A stretch of 64,000 nucleotides of DNA from Erwinia sp. (GTDB lineage Bacteria > Pseudomonadota > Gammaproteobacteria > Enterobacterales > Enterobacteriaceae). The translations under genes and the position numbers were made by a program. The DNA is taken from NCBI GenBank assembly GCA_964016415.1, contig OZ024666.1, forward strand, positions 62,001 to 126,000. The letters run 5' to 3'. The notes under the pieces were generated by a model. The model ran no database searches and was not told the origin of the DNA. It worked only from the letters and a program-made list of their open reading frames with translations. Positions 57,308 to 64,000 of the stretch are shown here, one piece after another (within the stretch, counting starts at the first letter, position 1; each line of letters starts with the position of its first letter).

Positions 57308-57358
57308 ATGAAGAATATCAAAAACAATCATCCGTTAGTAGTTAGACTCTGGAATTAA
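57308..57358 (+). CDS. Candidate 16-residue peptide, possible leader
   Basis: The frame reads MKNIKNNHPLVVRLWN and stops with TAA. A GGAG ribosome site ends eight bases before the ATG, and a TATAAT box lies further up, so it has a complete expression context. It is divergent from the DUF805 gene, and no annotated gene follows in the same direction for more than 800 bases, so it is not an obvious attenuator. I do not recognise the peptide. Confidence 0.3.
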   Translation: MKNIKNNHPLVVRLWN

Positions 57359-58119
57359 CCTGAAATTTTCTGACATTAACAGACCTGTTGCATCCAAAAA
57401 ATGATACAATTTTTTTAGATGTTAATTAAATAACTTTAATTTCAACAAATACTAACTAATTAAAAAAACTATTTTATATAATATAAAAAGGTTACATAAC
57501 ACTCAGCGCCTATCCCGGCAGGGGTAATTTACGCAGCCAGTTTGAACGCTCCCGGAGCACATCGGGAAACCAGAGTATAGACAGAGCACATGAGGATTTC
57601 AGGCACTACTCAGGTCCAAAATAGCAAAAAAAGTAGCCCTAATGGAAAAGGTACTTACAGAGGAGGGAAATTAATAACAGCGTATAGAATACGGGTTCAT
57701 CTCTGAGCAAGATTATGCCTTACACACTTCACTGAACCCGGAGCATTACAGGTATCGCGATGGCCTCCCCGATAGTAATCGTACCCACTGATACCGCATG
57801 ATGCTCCTATTCCCGGTAACGATACATTGTTATCACTATAAAAACAGTGCGTTGCCATATGTTGGCTTTTTATCAGGGTGATATGTTATTCGACGGGAGG
57901 ATTTATTCCACTGGCAACATGCTATCCGGGGCTATTCTGTATAAATGTAACCAGCCACAACGATAAGTGACATTACCCGCTCTGTGCGGCCGGGAATAAC
58001 CTTCCCGGCACTTTCAGTAAGCTGACCGTAATAAAACAAACAGAACGCGGCTACAAAAGCAGAACGGCTTACCAATCCACAGTCCACGGGAACGCGGACT
58101 GGTTACAGAAGCCGCCGAC
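57359..58119. other. Gene-free stretch after the second fimbrial operon
   Basis: About 760 bases lie between the small frame and the adhesin stop. It contains small hairpins, such as GCCGGGAA / TTCCCGGC near 57990-58010 and CAGTCC / GGACTG near 58080-58105, which may end the leftward fimbrial transcript. No gene was found; degraded coding DNA is possible. Confidence 0.5.
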
Positions 58120-59130
58120 TCACTGATAGATCATTGTGAATGTCGCGCTGCCGTTGGCGGTGCCCGGTGTCATGGTCGCACCGGTCTGATAGTAACGGGC
58201 TTTCAGGGGAATGGTGTATTCCCCTTGTGAGGCATTTGTGCCTAGAAAAAATGAGGTGCCCATTGTCAGTGGCGCATCATTATAAAGCAGCTGGATACCC
58301 ACGCCGCTGGCCTTGTTAGCACCGCTGGTCAGGTTAAGTACCCCCTGTGTGGCATTCTGCGCATCGCCCTCTATCTTAATGTTGACCCGTGCTCCCGGAT
58401 CACAGGTTAACGGAATGTTGAAACTGCGCGTTTTATCACTGCGGGGTGAACTACCTACCCCTGAAAAATCGTGCTTATCCACATCACCCATTGGCACACT
58501 GATCACCGTGTTATTAACACTACAGGCAAGGGTGGTGACACTGAAGCTGTTAATCTGAATACAGGATTCCGGGGTTATCCAGGTACTGTCGTTATTACGG
58601 ACAATAAAAGCCCCCACATTACGTGCATTGACTGTACCCGAACCAGTAGTCTCAGCGGTTTTGTAGAATACAACGTGCCCTATGGAGGTTATTTGTTGCG
58701 CCAGTATACCATTACCGCCACAGGCAAGACGGTTCTCCTCTCCGATCGAAGGATTTGAACCGTTCACCCACCCAGTGTAGCCATTACAGGAACTGACTGT
58801 GGTCACGCCCACGGCAAAACCAATACCTGGAACACTGGTGCTGAAGATACGCCGCCCGTTGATGGTGGTCACATAGGTGCCGTAGGATTTGACACCCATC
58901 GCCTGAGCCGTCAGCGCAGGGTATGTGTTAGAGCAGTTATATCCTGATACGGTGCCGGTTGAATATTGCGCACCAATCTGTGAACCCACCGGCAGATCAC
59001 GCTGAATAGTCAGGTTGGGTACCGTAATCACTGACGTTGGCGTTACCCGCTCACAGGTATAGGCCTGCGATTTAAACGATAACAACAGCATAAACACAAA
59101 AATAAACGAGAAAGAAGCAGTCTGTTTCAT
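58120..59130 (-). CDS. Two-domain fimbrial adhesin
   Basis: A 336-residue secreted adhesin begins at the ATG at 59130 with a signal peptide ending FKSQA, then a receptor-binding domain (YTCERVTPTSVITVPNLTIQ, CSNTYPALTAQ, GSNPSIGEENRLACGG) and a C-terminal pilin domain (CIQINSFSV, FNIPLTCDPGARVNIKIEGD, ending ATFTMIYQ). It has multiple cysteine pairs. The receptor is unknown and the lectin domain is unlike FimH. It is the last gene of the second operon, 13 bases after the usher, and looks intact. Confidence 0.85.
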   Translation of the reverse strand: MKQTASFSFIFVFMLLLSFKSQAYTCERVTPTSVITVPNLTIQRDLPVGSQIGAQYSTGTVSGYNCSNTYPALTAQAMGVKSYGTYVTTINGRRIFSTSVPGIGFAVGVTTVSSCNGYTGWVNGSNPSIGEENRLACGGNGILAQQITSIGHVVFYKTAETTGSGTVNARNVGAFIVRNNDSTWITPESCIQINSFSVTTLACSVNNTVISVPMGDVDKHDFSGVGSSPRSDKTRSFNIPLTCDPGARVNIKIEGDAQNATQGVLNLTSGANKASGVGIQLLYNDAPLTMGTSFFLGTNASQGEYTIPLKARYYQTGATMTPGTANGSATFTMIYQ

Positions 59131-59143
59131 TCCTTGACTCCGG

Positions 59144-61704
59144 TTAACCGCATACCGCGGTAACAGACAGAACCGCCGCTTTCTCTGTCTGTAAATGATA
59201 AGGTGCCTGACACGCCCCCCCTTTCCAGCTGACCTCAATAGTCCCTTTTTCAGGAAGGCCGCTCAGATACACCCGCTGACGGGCGTCCACAATGCCCTGC
59301 ACCGTGACGTCACCCTGCTTCACACTTGCCGCCGCACCAAAAGGGATGGTACGTCCCTGCAGCGTGACAAACACTTTTGCCCCGGTGACAGTCTTGTAAT
59401 CCGCCAGGGTCAGTGCACCGAAGCTCGGCACCACCGTCTGGGTATCTTTATAAATATCCACATTTTCGGTCAGAGAGGCGGTATTCAGACTGATACGGTT
59501 ACGGTGATAAGGGCTCACATAAGGCACAATCGCATAACCGGCATCATTGGTGTATACACCCGGATTATTCTGCACTTTTACCCGTTTAGCGCCCGGTGCT
59601 TTGACTAACGCAAGTGTCTCACCCAGCGGCTGGCTCAAGGTGACGCCATAAGGGTGAACCACCACGCCCCCCATCGTTGCGTAGTTCAGCTGCTGAGTGT
59701 TTTTGGTGTAGTTATAGCCCAGCTGGTACTCACCAAAAAGGCCTTATAGTCCAACGCTGCACTGCCACGACTGCCAATATCCCGGGTGGTATAACTTTGC
59801 TGTGCATTGTAAGAGAGCCGGTTGTCTTCCAGTGCCGTACCCGCCAGCCCGACCGAAGAGGTGGTGCCACTGCGTTTGCTGGTCGTGGTGGAAAAATTCG
59901 CCGAACTCTGCGACAGAAAATGGTCAAACGGGATCTGCACATAACAAAGAGACCACGTTGTCCGTTCCGCCCAGATAAGGTGTTTTCGAACTGGCATAGT
60001 TCAGTGAGTAACTGATGCCGTTATAACTGTTACTGTAACCAAAATTAACACTGCGCTCACGGGCTGAAAGACCCCAGAACTGCTGTTCGTACGCTGACAG
60101 ATAGAGGCTGCCGTAATCATTTAAGGTCTGGTTTATATTCAGCTGAATTTTACTGCGTTTATTGTGCAGCGCCCGCCAGTTACTGTAAGCCTGCTGCTCA
60201 CGCTCCTGCTCCTCCTCACTCACCGTACTGTCCGGGTCAGAGAAGTGCGGCACACGGTCATAATACCCGTTGGCCTCATCAAAACCGTAATATCCGGAAG
60301 TCGAGTAACGGTAACCCGCCAGGGTCAGCGTGGTGCCACTCATCGCGATGTCTTTTGAATACTGAAAGCGGAATGAGCCACCCTGCTTTTTGTGAGTGTC
60401 AAAATCGGTGGCCGCAAATGTGCCGTCCAGTGAGACCGAGCCGAATTCACCCAGGCCTTTACACACACCCACGTCAGCCGCCTGATAATTGCGCGCCAGC
60501 AGTGAGCCGCCGTACACTGTTGCTGCGCCCGGCAGACCATAGGTCAGTGTCGACTGCATAAATTCAGGCTTGCGTGAGTTGCCTGCCAGTCCGTTGTATT
60601 TGCCGAGTGCCAGTGTGTATTTCAGACGGCCTTCCCGTTGCATGATAGGCACCGACGAAAACGGCTGGATAAACCGGCGCACCGTGCCATCCGCTTCACG
60701 TACCGACACTTCCAGATCTCCGCTGGCAGACGTGGGGTACAGATCTTTTATTGAGAAGGGGCCGGGTGACACATACGACTGCCAGATGACATTGCCATCC
60801 TGCCGTATGGTCACCTGGGCATTGCTCTGGGCAATCCCCCTGACCACCGGCGCAAAACCGCGCATACTTTCAGGCTGCATACTGTCGTCCGAATACAGCT
60901 GCACCCCTTTGAATGAGAATCCGTCAAAGACCTCTGACGGTGTATAGCTTTCACCTACCACTAACTGACTTTTTAACGGTTTAATATCCCGCTGCAGGTA
61001 AGTCGTGATGCTGTTCCACTTCTTTGCATTACTGGCGGTACTGTAGGTCGAATAATTGCGCAGACGCCACGGCCCAAGGTTTATCCCGTTGCGTAAATTC
61101 AGGTACACATTATGGTCACGGCCGGAACGGAAATCACTGCGCGATTCCGCACCCGACACCCCGTAGTTGACGAAAAACATCGGCAAGCCGTCATCCCACT
61201 CACCCGGTTGATATACCCCTGGGCATTTTTGCGCACATACTCTTGGGGAATTGAGATATCCAGACGCTGCTGAACAAAGTCAAACACAATGCGCGCATCA
61301 GGAATGTAGCTGCTGATTTTAGTTATCTTCTGCCCGTCATTAAGCAGCATAAATGCCGGTGTGGCATTATTTTCTGTGCCCCAGCCAACCAGGTCACCCT
61401 TATTTAAGGCCGGGATCAGTTTACCGTCATCCAGCTCGTACTGAATTTCGCGTTCGTCGACGAAATTACCGTTAACATAAACTTCAGTGGAATATATTCC
61501 CGGAGCCTGTCCGCCTGCTTTACTGAAGGTTGACAGATCAACCGGTGTGCTGGCGCCGCCTTCACGTTCGACCGCTTCAGGTGCAAAATAATCTTCAGCA
61601 TAAGAAAAACCCGGCTGCAGCGCCAGGCAGATCGCGGCGCTGAGTATCGAGGATTTTAAATATAATAACCGGGATGTAAAAGGAAAGACGTTTCGCAGTA
61701 ACAT
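59144..61704 (-). pseudogene. Fimbrial usher of second operon, three frameshifts
   Basis: This is an outer-membrane usher of the FimD/PapC family with a signal peptide ending SYA. The frames can be joined in order: N-terminal domain from 61704 (FAPEAVEREGGASTPVDLSTFS), barrel and plug (FVNYGVSGAESRSDFRSG, GFSFKGVQLYSDDSMQP, APVVRGIAQSNAQV), then C-terminal domains (VTLSQPLGETLALVKAPG, VYLSGLPEKG). A one-base loss near 61200, a one-base gain near 59947 and a one-base loss in the A-run at 59735-59739 each break the reading. No stop codon inside the joined frame is otherwise seen. It is flanked by an intact chaperone and adhesin. Confidence 0.9.
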
Positions 61705-61716
61705 AATCCACCTTTT

Positions 61717-62394
61717 TTAAAGTTTTTTATTTTCTTCTTCTGATATCCCGCCAAAAACGTTAATGGCCCGCCAGCTAATTTTTGCACCGGGAGCTGCCGC
61801 ATGTTGCAGCGCTAACTCTTCACGGGGAAGTACCATTGATGGATTTTTTACGGCAACTCCATTCACTTTTACATCATAAAAAGAGACGCTGTAGGGTGTC
61901 GGATTAAATACCAATAATCTGCCTTCACGCTGACGAAATTCAAGTTTCTGATAGGCAGTCGCCGGGTCGCCGGATAATCCTGCAGGACGGTAAAATAATT
62001 TCATTTTATTTTTTACCGTGATCAATAACTGATTTGTCGCGTTAGGGTCACTGGAAGGAATACTTTTAATATTAAGCCAGTAAACAGATTCTTTATCCTG
62101 TGGCAGCGATTTTCCGGTATAGACAACGCGGACAGAATTCTGGCTGTGAGGTTCAAGACGAAAAATAGGTGGCGTAGTCATAAATGACTCGTCGTCTTCG
62201 TCGCTCTCCTGCTGTTTATTTACCCATGACTGAATAAGATAAGGTTTATCGTCCGGGTTATTAATGCTGATACTGGCCTGTTTCAGATTACCGTCATAAA
62301 CAAGACGTGACCCGCCAATTTCAATCCCGGCATAACTAAACGGAGAGCAGCAGAGCGCAACAAAAAACAGGGTGGAAATAACTTTATATGACAT
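61717..62394 (-). CDS. Periplasmic fimbrial chaperone
   Basis: The 225-residue chaperone of the PapD/FimC type has a signal peptide ending SYA, the N-terminal Ig-like domain with GSRLVYDGNLKQASISINN and the conserved RLEPHSQNSVRV, VYTGKSLPQDKESVYWLNIKSIP in the subunit-binding edge strand region, and the second domain. It lies 12 bases before the usher. Intact, although the usher and pilin are damaged. Confidence 0.92.
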   Translation of the reverse strand: MSYKVISTLFFVALCCSPFSYAGIEIGGSRLVYDGNLKQASISINNPDDKPYLIQSWVNKQQESDEDDESFMTTPPIFRLEPHSQNSVRVVYTGKSLPQDKESVYWLNIKSIPSSDPNATNQLLITVKNKMKLFYRPAGLSGDPATAYQKLEFRQREGRLLVFNPTPYSVSFYDVKVNGVAVKNPSMVLPREELALQHAAAPGAKISWRAINVFGGISEEENKKL

Positions 62395-62471
62395 CCGATG
62401 TCCCTCTGGAAAATAAGTATAGGTCCATTAAAAGACCCTATACATCCTATCGTTCAGAAAAGAGTGATAGT

Positions 62472-62996
62472 TTAGTTGTATGAAATAGTGAACGAGGTGC
62501 TTGAGTTAGCCGTACCAGCACCGACCGGAACCGCGGTTGCGATGTATTTGGCGATGTAAGTCAGCGTATTGGCCTCAGTAGCAGACAGCGTCACATTGCC
62601 TGAAGCTGAACCAACCGGGATCAGAGTAGTCGCATCCTGCTCATACAATGCCACACCCACATTAGTTGCTGTCTGGCCTGAGCTCAGAGACAGCACGTTG
62701 TTGTTTTTAGCGCTGGTGTTGCCATCAAAACGGATGTTGGCCGTGGTAGCAGTCTCCGGACATGCACTCAGTTTGATAGTAAAACGGGTGGCTGAAGCCG
62801 TGGCACCCGCAGCGCTGAATGAGGAAGCAGCAACAGAACCCAGATTAACTGTCTAATTGGCAGAAGCGGTGTCAACGGTACAGGCTTTATCGGTGATGTT
62901 ACCGGTGAAGTTAATCACACCATCAGCCGCATGAAGCACAGAACTGCACCCTAAAGCTGCAACCAGAATAGCAAGAGAATTTATTTTTTTAATCAC
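62472..62996 (-). pseudogene. Major fimbrial subunit with amber codon 48
   Basis: Joined through an in-frame TAG at 62853-62855, the protein is a 174-residue pilin: signal peptide ending LHAAD, donor-strand region GVINFTGNITDKACTV, cysteines in DKACTVD and LSACPETA, and C-terminal strand TSFTISYN. The start is the GTG at 62996, with a GGAG ribosome site seven bases upstream. A single change to TAG (CAG would give the usual N-Q-T sequence) explains the stop; amber readthrough or phase-like silencing is not excluded. It is the first gene of the second operon. Confidence 0.9.
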
Positions 62997-63492
62997 GAAA
63001 AAACTCCATTTAATGATGATATAAATCCCTGTTTATCAGCATTTCTCCCGTTTCCCAGAAAGAAACGCCAAGAAAAGGTAAGGCTATTTGTAAAAACACA
63101 CACCTAGTTGTTAAATAGTGGTGAAGCATTATCGATATTACCATCCAATTTTGCAACATTTTTTAATAGTTAATTTTAGGTGAAAAAATCTATATTTTCC
63201 ATAAAAACTCCCATAAAAAATTACATAACCAATGTTTCATTACAAAACTTACGATGGAGTTATCAAAGTAAAAACTAATGGGAAAATAATAAAGATCGTC
63301 GACGATATGTCCTGTTTCAGGCCGCTTTTCATCCTCTCAGAAAATCATCCTAATAATAACGCAGGACAAATATATTCTGATAATGTCTGTGTTGTATTTG
63401 CTGCGCATCAGAAAAAAGAGCCAGGAGTGTGCTGTGGCAGATAACGATAATCGGCCGGCAGTCACCGGCCAAAACATTAGAAAAAAGAATGA
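62997..63492. other. AT-rich control region of second fimbrial operon
   Basis: About 500 AT-rich bases between the pilin start and the miaE stop should hold the fimbrial promoter. I found no recombinase gene or inverted repeat typical of a fim switch. A 70-codon plus-strand frame at 63232 lacks a ribosome site and I do not call it. A short hairpin GGCCGG / CCGGCC lies near 63451-63468. Confidence 0.5.
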
Positions 63493-64000
63493 TTAATAAT
63501 GAACTGGAATACCACTGTGGAAACGTAATTCGCTATCAGGTTGTAAGATCAGGCCAGCCTCCGTGAGGCCAATTTGACGTACACGGGCAGTAATATCCGT
63601 CGCCGATATTTGCCTGGCCAGTGCCAGATAATCCTGATAATGACGGGCTTCAGAGCGCAGCAATGAGAGATAAAAATCGGCCAGAGGTTTATCCAGATAG
63701 GGTGCAAGGCTGGCAAAACGTTCGCAGGAGCGTGCTTCAATATAAGCACCACAGATAAGCCTGTCGATCAGTGCCTGTGGTTCGGAAGTGGAGACTGCTT
63801 TTAATAGCCCCTTAGCATAACGACTGGCTGTAATTTTGACATAAGGAATACCACGCGCCTGCATGATCTCCATTACCTGATAAAAGTGATGAAGCTCCTC
63901 TTTGATCAGCAGGATCATCTTATCAACCAGATCATCGCCATAAGGCACTTCAGCCCGACTGACAATACGTTTTGACAATGATTTATTCTGTTCAAGAAAA
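63493..64000 (-). CDS. miaE: MiaE, tRNA 2-methylthio-N6-isopentenyladenosine hydroxylase (5' part outside window)
   Basis: MiaE hydroxylates the isopentenyl group at A37 of tRNAs reading UNN codons; it is a ferritin-like diiron enzyme found in Salmonella but not E. coli. The C-terminal 169 residues are visible and the frame stays open to the window edge. The diiron ligands are in EELHHFYQV and the later E-x-x-H motif of LRSEARHYQDYLA, with GAYIEARSCERFASLAPYLD between them. It lies next to yjgN/valS, the expected region. Confidence 0.93.
   Translation of the reverse strand, partial: FLEQNKSLSKRIVSRAEVPYGDDLVDKMILLIKEELHHFYQVMEIMQARGIPYVKITASRYAKGLLKAVSTSEPQALIDRLICGAYIEARSCERFASLAPYLDKPLADFYLSLLRSEARHYQDYLALARQISATDITARVRQIGLTEAGLILQPDSELRFHSGIPVHY

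Noticed and set aside
63232-63444. 70-codon plus-strand frame between the pilin and miaE
   Set aside because: No ribosome site, AT-rich surroundings and no recognisable motif. It lies in the probable fimbrial control region.

Overview
This is a chromosomal segment of a gram-negative gammaproteobacterium of the order Enterobacterales. Gene order and protein sequences match the enterobacterial rapZ-ptsN-rpoN-lptBAC-kdsCD-yrbG, mlaFEDCB-ibaG-murA, ispB/rplU-rpmA-obgE, dacB/greA, rlmE-ftsH-folP-glmM-secG-leuU and lptFG/pepA-holC-valS blocks. Presence of miaE and of a pmrAB-type pair beside dacB argues against Escherichia itself. Erwiniaceae or a neighbouring family is plausible, but the genus cannot be settled from this sequence alone.

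Layout. Positions 1-16.6 kb are an almost unbroken envelope and housekeeping core: nitrogen PTS and sigma-54, the Lpt lipopolysaccharide bridge, Kdo synthesis, Mla phospholipid transport, MurA, IspB, L21/L27 and ObgE. The expected hpf gene between rpoN and ptsN and the expected yhbE between rpmA and obgE are absent. Positions 16.6-21.5 kb hold a divergent enterobactin pair, fes and fepA, with a Fur-box-like site between them; fepA is broken by two one-base frameshifts and an IS3-family element. Positions 21.5-31.5 kb return to core genes: pmrB-pmrA-dacB, greA, yhbY, rlmE, ftsH, folP, glmM, secG and a tRNA-Leu(GAG).

Positions 31.5-43.6 kb are accessory. They hold a FimB-like recombinase, an IS1-family relic, and a type 1 fimbrial cluster reading fimD(partial)-F-G-H toward the left. 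An IS3-family copy without target duplication cuts off the 5' part of the cluster. Beyond it is a P4-type island with two AlpA-like regulators, several unknown genes and an integrase facing tRNA-Leu(CAA). Positions 43.8-53 kb are core again: yjjA, yjiN, lptG-lptF, pepA-holC-valS. Positions 53-64 kb hold an M48 peptidase and an IS-disrupted yjgN in one operon, a DUF805 gene, a second, decayed chaperone-usher fimbrial operon and the 3' part of miaE.

The main theme is ongoing gene loss and rearrangement. Three nearly identical IS3-family copies (about 1245 bp) lie in the window. Two have clean 3-bp target duplications and interrupt fepA and yjgN. The third has mismatched flanks and sits where secG-leuU synteny meets leuX-lptFG synteny, so it is a likely recombination breakpoint. 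Both fimbrial ushers, one major pilin, fepA and yjgN are disrupted, while their neighbours stay open. This is typical of a recently niche-restricted or host-adapted lineage, although several lesions fall in short homopolymers and need read-level confirmation.
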